Below, piece by piece: positions 20,058 through 30,673 of a stretch of 64,000 nt of DNA. Source of the stretch: Rhodeus uyekii (taxonomy: Eukaryota > Chordata > Actinopteri > Cypriniformes > Acheilognathidae); contig JAWRVZ010000103.1 in the NCBI GenBank assembly GCA_037043235.1, positions 2,378,293 to 2,442,292 of the forward strand, given 5' to 3'. The position numbers were made by a program, and so were the translations under genes. The notes under the pieces are model-generated. The model saw only the letters and a list, made by a program, of their open reading frames with translations, was not told where the DNA came from and ran no database searches. Position 1 is the stretch's first letter. The number at the start of each line of letters is the position of its first letter.

Positions 20058-21521
20058 ATGAGTGTGAAAAGTGTGGCGAGAGATGAACAGAGTTTCAGAC
20101 CGTGTGTTTATCCCTGTCCTCGTTTTATAACGGGCAGGGATACACATGTAATGTGTGTTATCTGTTTAGGAGTGGAACATGCACGGTCGGCTCTTGAGGG
20201 CGCCGGCTGTAAAGACTGTGAGCAGTTTTCTCTGCATGTTCTCCGCTCCCGCCTGGCGGTCTGTAACGAGGCCGCCCAGGCTAGTGTTCCCCGGGGTTCG
20301 GGACCTGCAGCGGCCGAGGCGTTGCGGCGCTCTCAGTCCTGGGGTTCACAAATGGATCTCGCTGAGGCTGCTGGGGTGGGTCCGTCCTTACCTCAGCCCT
20401 CACGAGACCAAACGGGTTCCAGTCACGGGCACTCCTCGGGAGATGTTCGTGCTGTGACTCCAACATTAGCTTTGTCGAGTTCCGATAGTGAGATGGACTT
20501 AGCTAGTGTTGACCCGGCAGAGGAGGCTTCGCCACTCTCCTCGCCGGCGTTTGAAGAGCTAGTTGAGGTTGTGGCGCGAGCTGTCTCTCGTCTGGATATT
20601 GAATGGCCGGCGGAGACCAGAAGCGCCCGTCCTAAAAGAAGTATGTTGGACGAGCGTTATCTGCCGGCTCGCGTCACTCCCCCGCGCCGAGCTATGCCTT
20701 TCCTTCCCGATTTGCATGCCGAGGTATCCAGATCGTGGGAAAAGCCAGCCTCTGAGAGAGTTCATACACGGAACAGTTCGATGTATACGAATCTCGCAGG
20801 GGCTCAAAGCTATTGCTATGGGGGGATGCAGAAGGTGGATGAGGCGCTTGCGAGCTACCTTGTGCCCCAATCTGCGTCCTCCATTAAAGCTCCGGCGCTC
20901 CCCTCCAAGCCGATGCGCGTCACGTCGTCTTTGGTGGGGAGAGCGTACTCAGCCTCTAGTCAAGCCGCAGCGTGCCTGCACACCACGGCTCTGCTGCAGG
21001 CTTATCAGGCTGAGTTGCTGGGGGACCTCAACGAGGGCGGCGGTATCGGTCCGGAGACAGTGGCAGAGCTGCGCCGGACCGTGGATCTGTCTCTCCGGGC
21101 CACTAGGGAGACGGCCTACTCTGTCGGTCGCTCCATGGCAGCTCTGGTGGCTACGGAGAGACATCTTTGGCTCAATTTGTCTTCCATCAAAGATAGGGAC
21201 AAATTTGTTTTGCTGGACGCTCCTCTGTCCCCTTCGGGCTTGTTCGGCGACGCCGTAAAAAGCGTTGTCGACAAGTTTCAGGAGGCTGCACGACAGCAGG
21301 TGGCGTTCAGTAAAGTTATTCCCCGCCGCCCTCCACGTGAGACCGCCAGTCAAAGGGGGTCTCAGAGCTCTTCACACAGGGCCGCTCAAAAACGAAGTGT
21401 CGCCACCCGTCTTCCTCCGGCTAATCCCGGGGGGTCGGGGCGACAGGCTCAAGCCTCTGGCAAGAGGGGCGATCTGAGGGCTGTCCTGAGCGCTAAGAAG
21501 GCTAAGAGCAAGCGGCCCTGA
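20058..21521 (+). CDS. DIRS ORF1, Gag-like protein, copy 2
   Basis: 487 residues, starting at the ATG at 20058. Identical to the copy 1 protein except Gly for Asp at residue 328, in the predicted helical region. The Cys/His cluster (C33, C36, H41, C51, C54) and basic tail are intact. Confidence 0.8.
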   Translation: MSVKSVARDEQSFRPCVYPCPRFITGRDTHVMCVICLGVEHARSALEGAGCKDCEQFSLHVLRSRLAVCNEAAQASVPRGSGPAAAEALRRSQSWGSQMDLAEAAGVGPSLPQPSRDQTGSSHGHSSGDVRAVTPTLALSSSDSEMDLASVDPAEEASPLSSPAFEELVEVVARAVSRLDIEWPAETRSARPKRSMLDERYLPARVTPPRRAMPFLPDLHAEVSRSWEKPASERVHTRNSSMYTNLAGAQSYCYGGMQKVDEALASYLVPQSASSIKAPALPSKPMRVTSSLVGRAYSASSQAAACLHTTALLQAYQAELLGDLNEGGGIGPETVAELRRTVDLSLRATRETAYSVGRSMAALVATERHLWLNLSSIKDRDKFVLLDAPLSPSGLFGDAVKSVVDKFQEAARQQVAFSKVIPRRPPRETASQRGSQSSSHRAAQKRSVATRLPPANPGGSGRQAQASGKRGDLRAVLSAKKAKSKRP

Positions 21522-21576
21522 CGCCAAGCCGCAACAAGGTGGTGTATCCCTGGAGCAGCTGACCAGTCAGCCCGCC

Positions 21577-23568
21577 ATGGGAAAACCACCCCCTCTGAGG
21601 AGGGTCCTAGAGCACTCCACCCGGGAATCCGGAAATCCCGGCCCAGTGGTGGACATGCCATCAGCACCAGAGGCCAGCCCCGGGAGGCTGGTTCCCCTAG
21701 TAGAATTCCGGGATGCGTGGTCACGGCTACCCGGTATCTCTCAGTGGGTCCTGCGCACGGTCACCTTAGGGTACGCCATTCAGTTCGGGGTCTCACCACC
21801 CCAGTTCTCGGGGGTCCTACAGTCTGCTGTAGGCCCTCAGCAGGCTCTGGTCATGGAACAAGAAGTAGACACTTTGCTGGCGAAAGGGGCCATCGAGTAT
21901 GTACCCCTCGCAGAGAGCAAGTCCGGGTTCTACAGCCGGTACTTCATAGTTCCAAAGAAGGATGGAGGGTTGCGGCCCATTCTGGATTTACGTCTCTTGA
22001 ATCGTGCGGTCAAGCGTCTAAAGTTCAAAATGCTAACGCTCAAACAGATCGTAGTGCAGATCAGATCCGAGGATTGGTTTGTCACAGTCGACCTCAAGGA
22101 CGCTTATTTCCATGTCTCCATCCTTCCGCAACACAGGAAGTTCCTGAGGTTCGCCTTTGGGGGAAAGGCGTACCAGTATCGGGTGCTTCCTTTCGGCCTA
22201 GCGCTCTCACCCCGCACGTTTACGAAAGTCGTGGACGCTGCTCTAGCTCCCCTGCGGTCACGGGGCATCCGTGTCTTAAACTATATAGACGACTGGCTTA
22301 TTCTGGCCCAGTCGCCGCAGTTGGCGGAGCAACATCGAGATGTAGTGCTCGCACACATAAAGGAGCTGGGGTTGAGGCTGAACGCCAAGAAGAGTGTCCT
22401 TTCTCCTGCTCAGAGAACCACCTTCTTGGGAGTCGTCTGGGACTCAGTAGCGATGTCGGCCCGGCTTTCCCCCGGGCGCATCCAAGTTATCTGTTCAGCC
22501 GTCAAGAGCATCAAGTTAGGCCAGCCACTCACTGTCAGACACTTCCAGAGGGTGTTAGGGCTCATGGCAGCGGCTTCCTGCGTCATCCCGTTGGGCCTGC
22601 TGCACATGAGACCCCTGCAGTGGTGGCTAAAGACCAAGGGGTTTTCCCCGAAAGGGAACCCGCTTCGCATTATCAAGGTCACGGGGCGATGCCTACGCGC
22701 CTTGAGTATGTGGAAGAATCCTTGGTTTCTGTCTCAAGGCCCAGTGCTAGGGGCTCTGGCTCGGAGAGTCTCTCTCTCGAAAGATGCCTCCCTCTCGGGC
22801 TGGGGGGCGGTCTTGAGAGACCGCTCCTCACAAGGTCTATGGAACAGTCGGCACCAAACCTGGCACATAAACATGTTAGAGTTACTGGCGATCCGCAAAG
22901 CACTCCGTGCGTTCCTACCGGACCTTCGCGACCACCATGTCACTGTTTTCACCGACAGCATGACTGCGGTTGCGTATATCAATCACCAGGGGGGTCTGCG
23001 TTCGCGACCACTTTACAAGATGGCGCGACAGATCCTCCTCTGGGCCCAGGGAAAGCTGCTCTCCATCCGGGCGGCTTATATCCCGGGGGTCCAGAATGTG
23101 GGAGCAGACGCCCTGTCGAGACAGGGGGCGAGACCAGGGGAATGGCGACTCCACCCCGAGGTGGTGGAGCAAATTTGGGAAAGGTTCGGAAAGGCACAGG
23201 TCGACCTGTTTGCCTCGGTAGAAAACTCCCATTGCCCTCTGTGGTTTTCACTCACACATCCAGCGCCTCTGGGGCGGGATGCCGTGACGCAGGCATGGCC
23301 GAGGTTACGCCTGTATGCTTTTCCCCCGATCGCTCTGCTCCCGGGAGTTCTGGCCAAGGTTCGCCGGGACAAGGTCCGTCTCACGCTAGTGGCCCCCCAC
23401 TGGCCGTCCAGAATATGGTTCGCGGACCTTGTGTCCCTCCTCGACGGGGTCCCCTGGGAGATCCCGATCAGGAGGGACCTTCTGTCCCAGGCGGAAGGTT
23501 GCATTCTTCACCCGCAACCAGGGCCGTTGAAACTGTGGGTCTGGCCCCTGAGGGGGCCCAGCTCATAG
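21577..23568 (+). CDS. DIRS ORF2: reverse transcriptase, RNase H and DAM-like domain, copy 2
   Basis: 663 residues with the same Kozak-type start as copy 1. RT YIDD (236-239) and the RNase H residues D403, E435, D460 and D511 are present. The one change is Lys for Thr at residue 402, directly before the first RNase H aspartate (SKDAS instead of STDAS). That Thr belongs to a commonly conserved TDAS string, so the substitution may affect RNase H; whether it does cannot be told from sequence alone. The end overlaps the recombinase ORF by 154 bases. Confidence 0.93.
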   Translation: MGKPPPLRRVLEHSTRESGNPGPVVDMPSAPEASPGRLVPLVEFRDAWSRLPGISQWVLRTVTLGYAIQFGVSPPQFSGVLQSAVGPQQALVMEQEVDTLLAKGAIEYVPLAESKSGFYSRYFIVPKKDGGLRPILDLRLLNRAVKRLKFKMLTLKQIVVQIRSEDWFVTVDLKDAYFHVSILPQHRKFLRFAFGGKAYQYRVLPFGLALSPRTFTKVVDAALAPLRSRGIRVLNYIDDWLILAQSPQLAEQHRDVVLAHIKELGLRLNAKKSVLSPAQRTTFLGVVWDSVAMSARLSPGRIQVICSAVKSIKLGQPLTVRHFQRVLGLMAAASCVIPLGLLHMRPLQWWLKTKGFSPKGNPLRIIKVTGRCLRALSMWKNPWFLSQGPVLGALARRVSLSKDASLSGWGAVLRDRSSQGLWNSRHQTWHINMLELLAIRKALRAFLPDLRDHHVTVFTDSMTAVAYINHQGGLRSRPLYKMARQILLWAQGKLLSIRAAYIPGVQNVGADALSRQGARPGEWRLHPEVVEQIWERFGKAQVDLFASVENSHCPLWFSLTHPAPLGRDAVTQAWPRLRLYAFPPIALLPGVLAKVRRDKVRLTLVAPHWPSRIWFADLVSLLDGVPWEIPIRRDLLSQAEGCILHPQPGPLKLWVWPLRGPSS

Positions 23569-24569
23569 AGGCCGGTCTCTCAGCCGAGGTTGTTGAGACC
23601 ATCCTGCAGTCCAGAGCTCCCTCCACGAGGAAACTCTACGCCTTGAAGTGGAAGCTCTTCACTTCTTGGTGTAGTGAAAGGCAGCTGAACCCAGTAACCT
23701 GCCAAATTGGCAAAGTACTGGAGTTCCTGCAAGAAAGATTTGTGGCAGGGCTGTCCCCCTCCACCTTGAAGGTCTACGTGGCTGCTATAGCGGCTTGCCA
23801 CGTACCTCTGGGTGGGGTGTCCTTGGGCAGGGACCCCCTAGTCACTCGTTTCCTCCGTGGTACATTAAGGCTGAGACCTGCGGCACAGACCAGGGTGCCT
23901 GCCTGGGACTTGTCCATGGTACTCCTAGGCTTGTCCCAGCCACCCTTTGAACCTCTAGAGGGTATCTCTATCAAGTACCTCTCGCTAAAAACCCTTCTTT
24001 TGCTGGCTATCACTTCGCTTAAGAGGGTCGGGGACCTTCAGGCCCTCTCAGTGGCCCCATCATGTCTTGAGTTTGCGCCCGGGATGGCGAAAGCTTTCCT
24101 CCACCCGAGGCCGGGCTACGTCCCCAAGGTTCCCACTAATGTGGCTCGGTCTGTCACGCTGCAGGCCTTCTGCCCTCCCCCATTTGACGATCATGAGCAG
24201 GAGCACAAGAACAAGGTCTGTCCAGTGCGAGCACTGGACGCTTACGTTCACAAGACTGCCACGTGGCGTAAGTCGGACCAACTGTTCGTTTGCTTTGGGG
24301 CCCCCGAGGGTGCCCCAGCTTCCAAGCAAACTCTGAGCAGGTGGATAGTCGAGGCTATCTGTCTAGCTTATGAGTCGGCCGGACATGCTTCTCCTTTGAG
24401 GGTCCGAGCCCACTCCACTAGGAGCATGGCGGCATCCAAGGCTCTCCTCTCCGGAGTCTCCTTGCCTGACGTTTGTGCTGCGGCTGGCTGGTCCTCGCCG
24501 CACACATTCATGAGGTTCTACCAGCTAGACCTCGATGCCGCCCCGGGAACCAGGGTGCTCTCTCAGTGA
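23415..24569 (+). CDS. DIRS tyrosine recombinase, copy 2
   Basis: 384 residues from the ATG at 23415. The catalytic residues R204, H333, R336 and Y369 are all present. The single difference from copy 1 is Lys for Asn at residue 226, between the first catalytic Arg and the HxxR box and outside any motif I recognise. Confidence 0.92.
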   Translation: MVRGPCVPPRRGPLGDPDQEGPSVPGGRLHSSPATRAVETVGLAPEGAQLIEAGLSAEVVETILQSRAPSTRKLYALKWKLFTSWCSERQLNPVTCQIGKVLEFLQERFVAGLSPSTLKVYVAAIAACHVPLGGVSLGRDPLVTRFLRGTLRLRPAAQTRVPAWDLSMVLLGLSQPPFEPLEGISIKYLSLKTLLLLAITSLKRVGDLQALSVAPSCLEFAPGMAKAFLHPRPGYVPKVPTNVARSVTLQAFCPPPFDDHEQEHKNKVCPVRALDAYVHKTATWRKSDQLFVCFGAPEGAPASKQTLSRWIVEAICLAYESAGHASPLRVRAHSTRSMAASKALLSGVSLPDVCAAAGWSSPHTFMRFYQLDLDAAPGTRVLSQ

Positions 24570-24619
24570 GCTGGGACACACCCGGATGCTGACCTCGCTG
24601 AGGTGGCGTTGGCATAGCG

Positions 24620-24717
24620 TTCCCCTAGTGCTTCGACACAGCTCGAGTTCCCTGAAAGGGAACGTCTCGGGTTACTTATGTAACCCTGGTTCCCTGAGGG
24701 GAACGAGACGCTGTGTC
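24620..24717 (+). repeat. DIRS internal complementary region, copy 2
   Basis: 24620-24663 is the reverse complement of the left terminus (19807-19850). 24664-24717 is the reverse complement of the right terminus (24914-24967). Both matches can be checked in this complete copy, including the exact abutment at GAAC/GTCTCG. Confidence 0.93.
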
Positions 24718-24753
24718 TTGGCCTCAGCTCCGGGCGCATCCGGGCCCGCTTCA

Positions 24754-24920
24754 GGCATTCATGGCTGACGCGCCCCGGTTTCAGACGCGCTTTATGCTCT
24801 TCCTCATGACGTCACCGGCTGCGGCCGGCAGTGACGCATTCACACGCGTTCGCTTCTCATTGGTTGCATAGATCTTCACGTGACTCACGCAAGGCTATTT
24901 CCCCTAGTGCTTCGACACAG
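24754..24920 (-). repeat. Right inverted terminal repeat of DIRS copy 2
   Basis: Inverted copy of 19828-19996, followed by the 47-base right-specific terminus up to 24967. Confidence 0.9.
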
Positions 24921-25417
24921 CGTCTCGTTCCCCTCAGGGAACCAGGGTTACATAAGTAACCCGAGACGTTCTTACCTTCGAGACAGACGATACAGTAGCG
25001 GCGGCATGTGTGGAGGAGGAGGGAGGGATAGCATAGATCATGCAATTTACATAGGTAACGCACAATACAGAAGTGTAGCGTTTCTTCCCGTGTAGTGTAT
25101 TGGATAGACTCAGAAACTCATATTTATTATTATGGAACACACATAACTTGTGCTGCTCCCAGCTTAATACTCGTGAATCACTCGTTGCCCCCGGTAACCT
25201 CCTGCAGTAAAACCAAAGTGGCCCTCTAGTGGAGCTCATATGCAATTACCCCATAAATGAGGCGCTTGAGCTGCTCTGAGTGCTCAAACACCTAATGTCG
25301 GCGTCTGTAAGCTGCTTGTATCTCAAACATTTACTCGTATCTCAAAGCAAAAATTTGTCTCGAAGGCTTGCTCGTATCTCAGAATACTCGTATGTCGGGA
25401 CGCTCAAAGTATTACTG

Positions 25418-28150
25418 TATATTGTTTTCAGCATTGTATTATTGGATGAATAATAAGATCATAAAGAATTCTGCACCCCTTGCTTAATAAAAGTATAAAA
25501 AATGTATAAAAAAAATTCTGACCCCAAACTTGATGTTTATATATTTTTAATAGTAATATTTTTATTATGTAGAATTTATGTAAAATGTGAGATCTGCATA
25601 TAAAAAAGATCTTTATATAAAACCTTCATCTGAAGGTCATGTACAGTCACTGTTCTCCATCAGTGCGGCTTCCTTCATTTTTTTGTTCTATGCGTGACTC
25701 AATTCTTCGCTTTCCTCCCAGATATAAAAGCTGCTGTCGGTTTTCTAAAGATTTGATGGATAAACTTGTGGCTCTTGTCATATTATTGAATTCTTGTCAT
25801 ATGAAAAGTGATTAGACTTTTCAGTTTCATGGACGTCGTCGTCTTTGATAGTACTTTGGATACTGCCAATACGGTTAATGTCAGTCCATCTTGTGTGGGG
25901 TTCAGGGCAGGTGTTTATTGTTAAAAGAAACACACTAACAACGGATCAGTGAGTGTCAATATCCCCGGCCTGATGTTCAAAGGTCGAACAGAGAGTGTCC
26001 AGCTGCACCTGATGTTAACAGTAAATGCACAGGAAGGATTCGGTTCTACTGGGTTTACTTTTACTACTTGCACTCCCCGTCTGTCCTCATTAACTGACCG
26101 GAGTAACGACAATAACATATGCAGCCCTGTTGGTCTCCTGAGTTTCCTCTTGTATCTCTGCTGTTCCCAGATCTCACACTCTTTCCATTAGAAGCGAAGG
26201 AGGGAAGACGCCACTCCAGAAAGGTTAAATCTTGATGCGTGGTAATGAGAAACACAGGTCTGAAGTCTGGACCGTATTTCATCAGAAGTGCTGTTCTACT
26301 GGTGAACACCTGCACTGCTCGGGATTTGAGGCACTGGGAAAGACGGGTGCTAAGTATCTGTTTAGATTAATAGTTAATACAAGTCTTTAAAGATTTCACA
26401 GAGGTCAGTCATGTTAAAAGGCTCTTAAAAACAATAAGTAATAATAATAAAGGCAGCAGAGCAACACTTATGGGGCTTCGCTCGCTTCAAAATCTCTTAT
26501 GTCTGAACCAGTGGTCTTTTACAGGCTGTTAAACTTGTTGTACTTGCCATATTGATGTATTTACACACCTTGTTATGATGCTTAATTATATTTGCATAAT
26601 TATATATATATATATATTATATAAATTTGTACAAATTACATGTATGTCAGATTCTGTATTTTTTGACTTTGTTATTATTAGTACTACTACTGTCCCAGTT
26701 ATATTGTGTTCATTTCCACTGACGTTTACTTTGTTTATCTTCATTGTTCCTAGTTTCCCACCAGTTTTTAGTTTCTGTGGACGCTGATTAATCGTCACAG
26801 CTGCTTATCATTCAGTTCAATATCTCTGTGTATTTAAGTTCCTCTGTTTGTATCACTCGTGTATTGTTTTGTCGACACTTTGGTTGTCAGCTTCTCTCTC
26901 GGTTTTTTGCTACGTATATTGTGTATCTAATAAAGATGATTTGGATTTATCTTCCTCTTCCTCATCATGCATGTGCAGCCAAAAGTTACATGTTTTAATT
27001 AGTATATACTACTACACTGTAAAAAATGAATTATTGTTTTTGTAATTTTCATTTGAAAAAAAATGAAGGTGATCATTAAAAATAGAGTGTATATTTGATT
27101 AACAATATTGTGGTTCAGTGCTGTATAGAAAATATGAAGAACATTTCACTAATAAAACCAAGAAATATATTTTCACAATTTTTCAAGGAAACTTAAGCAG
27201 TTCTGAGGCTTGAATTGAGGAAATGATTATGCTGATAAATAATTATATTAAGGATTATTTTTATATTATATGAAACTGATTAAGGAAAGAAAGCTAGCTA
27301 TTTAAGAGAATTAGCTCAATTATGCAGTTTTATTTAGAGACACCAGTTGTTAGTTCCCAGCATGCTTTGCATATGGCTGGAAATGGAGAGTAAATATTGA
27401 AATTAAGTGTTATTTCATGTGCTTTTGAGTAAAGGGAAACATCTGTTAATGTTTAATGATCATTTATATTTGAAATTTGACACAAAAAAAGTTGAATTAT
27501 TATTATTTTTAAATTTGTCATTTTGCCTGAACTGCATGTACCAATAACATGAAGGTTTGGTCAATGAGCAATAGCTTTAGTAATGACACGGCATTAAAAC
27601 TTTGTTTTTTTACTACTTTTTTTTCTTCTTTTAAATGTACAATATAACTCAAAGTAAAAAATAAACAGGTAATTTCCATTCCTTCTAACCACAAACATTA
27701 GAGAGTCACCAAAAAAGCAAACAAATATTGAGTTCATTTTGTCAAAGCCTAAATTAGTAGATTTTACATAATTTCTTTAATATAATAATAATAATAATAT
27801 AATAATAATAAAGTCTCAAAAACTTCTCTAAAATATAATGTGTAATATTACCATAATAAATAATCAGTAAATAGCACATACCATTTTTTATGGTCTACTG
27901 TTAAATTACAGACTGACGTTCACTGACGTTTCGTTTGATTCGCAAATTCATGCTGACATTAAGTACAATCTCACTCTTTCTCGTACGATATTGCTTAATT
28001 TTACACCTGATCGATGTCATGAACTTCAGACTTCTCAAAGTCAGCTTTATTGTCAATTCTGCAATATATACAGCACATACATAGAGAGAATTGAAATTCT
28101 GTAACTCTCAGACCCAAGGTGCAACCAGGTTACATTAACAGTAACAACAG

Positions 28151-28154
<4 letters not shown>
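25418..28154. other. Non-coding stretch
   Basis: No exon or RNA gene recognised. 26690-26960 (TGTCCCAG through CTAATAAAGATGA) has LTR-like composition with a poly(A)-like AATAAAG, but I found no paired ends. 28030-28140 resembles a common fish repeat preceding a (TA)n run. The rest is AT-rich. Confidence 0.4.

Positions 28155-28186
<32 letters not shown>
28155..28186. repeat. (AT)n microsatellite
   Basis: About 16 AT dinucleotides. Confidence 0.95.
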
Positions 28187-28190
<4 letters not shown>

Positions 28191-29611
28191 TACGGTAAAC
28201 TAAACTTAAGAGTCCATCGAAGTGATATAAAACAAGGCTCCGTAAACCCAAAGAAGATTCACAGGAATTACTATAATCACATCAGCAGATGGCTAAATTA
28301 AATGCTCCCGGTCTTGGATGAGCATGAATAGAAACCCAAGCCAAACTGAGACAGATGCACTGCTTTAATAAGTGGAGACAGAATAATCAAGAGTGAAAGA
28401 AGGTTCAGCAGCAATCATTTCCTGGGCAGTGAATTGACTGTAAACAGACAGTTTGTGTGTGTAAAGTTGCAGATGAATCACTATCTCGATTGTCTGTGAG
28501 TAATGCGTGAGTGTGTGTGTGCTGACAGGAACAGATGTGCTACTGAGTCAATGGCAAGACTTGATGTCAAACTGTGCAAAGCAGAAATACCTGAAGGTTC
28601 AGTGAAACCGGGGCACATTTAAAGATAAAACAACACTCCGGCCATTCAATAAACAGCATGATATCTGAGGCTGCTGAGCAGTAGATTACCAGTAGACCAA
28701 TAGTGCACTGGTCGTGTTTCGGCGCTTTTTGACGACGCGTACCTTTACTTATTTTTAAAGGGAGACAGAAACAAATATCCCTCAAAAGGTATTCCGTTAA
28801 AAGGTCTGCGCCAAGTGAAAGTGAGGATAGTCAGGCGAAAAAAGGGAAGAAAACAAACAAAACAATAATATAAAATAGAAAAGTTACAAAAAATACGTAA
28901 GCTAAGTTCAGTTATGTTAATTTAAGTTTACGTAAGTTACATAGTGTTCATGTAAGGCACGATACGGAATCAAGTGTCGACGTACCAACCCCCCCCCCCC
29001 CCCCCCCTCCTCCTCCACACCTGTCGCTACTGTCTGTCTACTGATTGTAAAAACGTATAATTAAAACCACATTTTATTTGATATCACACAAATCCTTATA
29101 CTGTATACATGTACTATAATTGTGTGTGTCTATACCAGGGGTGCCCAAACTTTTTCCTATGAAGGGCCAAAAATCAAACTTGATTGAGAGCCGCGGGCCA
29201 AAAGTAAATTTTGCATCATAAATCAAATTGTATTACATTAAAGTTGCTATGGGTTTATTTATTTCATAATATTTAAAATAAATATAAAACAACTTTAATC
29301 TGATTAACTAATGCAGTTTTATTTGTAAAGCTTTGCATTTTAATGAACAATTTAAATGGGCAACAATCCCCAAGTGTTCAATGTACAATACAGTTCAGTG
29401 CCAAATACACAATCAATAATAAAACTATGTGGTTGCAATGTCAGTGACCTAATGAGAGATATGAAGCTGGTCCTTATTTTTCAGAAGATTGGGCTGTAGC
29501 TGACTAACAGACAAAGACAAGATATTATGTAGGTGAGAGTCAGTTATTTGGCTTCTTAGTTTACTCTTGTTCAAGTTCATCAGACTGAAAGTCTGCTCGC
29601 AGAGGTAGATA

Positions 29612-29969
29612 CAGTAATCCCTCGCCACTTCGCGGCCTCAGCGCATCGCGGATTATTAAAAAATATTCCTAAAAAAATAAAAGTAAAAAAATACCCCCAT
29701 GTACAGCCGTATTGCTGTAAGCAGCGTTGTTTCCTCGTGACGCGAGAGAAACTGTTTCCCAGGATGCCAGACAAAGAGAGAAACTATCTCAGAGGCTTTG
29801 AACACGCCCACGGCACTCAGACAAGACACGTGATTGGTTCCCAGCGTGAGCTCGACCAATGAGAGCACGAGTGGATCCCGTGAGCTGATTGGCTGATCCT
29901 AATTCGCTGATTTTCACCTATCGCGATAGTTCCGGTCCTCATTAACTGCAATAAACGAGGGATTCACTG
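29612..29969 (+). mobile_element. Tigger-like MITE, second family, copy 2 (third nesting level)
   Basis: 358 bp, TA on both sides, beginning CAGTAATCCCTCGCCACTTC and ending CGAGGGATTCACTG. Interior matches 13275-13688. It lies inside the hAT element, which lies inside transposon D. Confidence 0.85.
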
Positions 29970-30428
29970 TACTGCCAAACAGAGACAGTATCACTGATGA
30001 TGAAGGACGTTGCAGCGCGCTCTGTTCAGATGGAAGTCCAGCAAGCAGCTCGTGAGCCTGCTGTTTCGCGTCTCGCCGCTGTACTTTGAGAAAGCTGCAC
30101 AATGTTTTGTTTCATAATGACGACGGATATTGTACTCTTTTAAAACAGCAACAGACTTCAACAGCAACAGACCCATCTTCCCCAGCTTTTAAAAAAAAAT
30201 ATCTCTTGTCTGTGTGCCAATGCCTTGATTTCTCCATTATTGCGTTAAATTTGTTGACGTTTATTGACGTCATGTGTCGCAAAGCACGCAGTGCTGCGCC
30301 TTGAATTGCGCATTTACAATAAATTTAATAAATTTACATTTAATTTCAGTTTACTCTGTTGTAGTTCAACTATAAAACAAACAAAATTGTTATGTCAAAT
30401 TAGAAATGACAATCTGTGTCGAAGGTAC

Positions 30429-30431
<3 letters not shown>

Positions 30432-30469
<38 letters not shown>
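30432..30469. repeat. (CT)n microsatellite
   Basis: About 19 CT dinucleotides near the right end of the hAT element. Confidence 0.95.
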
Positions 30470-30472
<3 letters not shown>

Positions 30473-30673
30473 TCGGTGGGCCAAATCAAAGGTGGCCCTA
30501 GTTTGGGCACCTCTGGTCTATACCAATAAAAAACATGTTTTCTTCCGTTGTTACGGATCTGGAACGGATTAATTTGTTTTCTATTATTTCTTATACATGA
30601 TTCTAAATACGAGAAATTTGAGTTACGAGCTCCGCCCTGGAACGGATTATGCTCGTATCTAGAGGTATTACTG

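Larger units (their letters stand above)
19807..24967 (+). mobile_element. DIRS-type retrotransposon, copy 2 (complete)
   Basis: 5161 bp, complete at both ends. It starts GTTCCCTTTCAGGGAAC (19807) and ends GTAACCCGAGAC (24967), with a GTT that can be assigned to either end (19807-19809 or 24968-24970). There is no target-site duplication, as expected for tyrosine-recombinase integration. All three ORFs are open. It differs from copy 1 at 21040 (G for A), 22781 (A for C) and 24092 (A for T); I saw no other difference. Confidence 0.96.
19552..25417 (-). mobile_element. Tigger-like DNA transposon C, split by DIRS copy 2
   Basis: The two halves (19552-19806 and 24968-25417) together make about 705 bp of the same family as A and B, in reverse orientation. 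Left end CAGTAATGCCTCGAGATACA, right end GTATTACTG followed by TA. Removing the DIRS copy restores a continuous match to copy B across the junction. Confidence 0.85.
29136..30515. mobile_element. hAT element inside transposon D
   Basis: Terminal inverted repeats CAGGGGTGCCCAAAC and GTTTGGGCACCTCTG (one mismatch), with a perfect 8-bp target duplication GTCTATAC at 29128-29135 and 30516-30523. The ends and the duplication length fit hAT. No intact transposase. It contains a nested Tigger-like MITE and a (CT)n run. Confidence 0.9.
28975..30673 (+). mobile_element. Tigger-like DNA transposon D, 5'-truncated, host of nested elements
   Basis: Matches the internal and right parts of copies A and B (CTCCTCC run, TGTCGCTACTGT, ACCACATTTTATTT, GCTCGTATCT) and ends in GTATTACTG followed by TA. 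The left terminus is not recognisable and the left edge is approximate. A 19-base C run lies at 28989-29007. A hAT element (29136-30515) interrupts it. Confidence 0.65.

Noticed and set aside
26690..26980. Possible LTR (TGTCCC...AATAAAG)
   Set aside because: No paired terminus or target duplication could be found.
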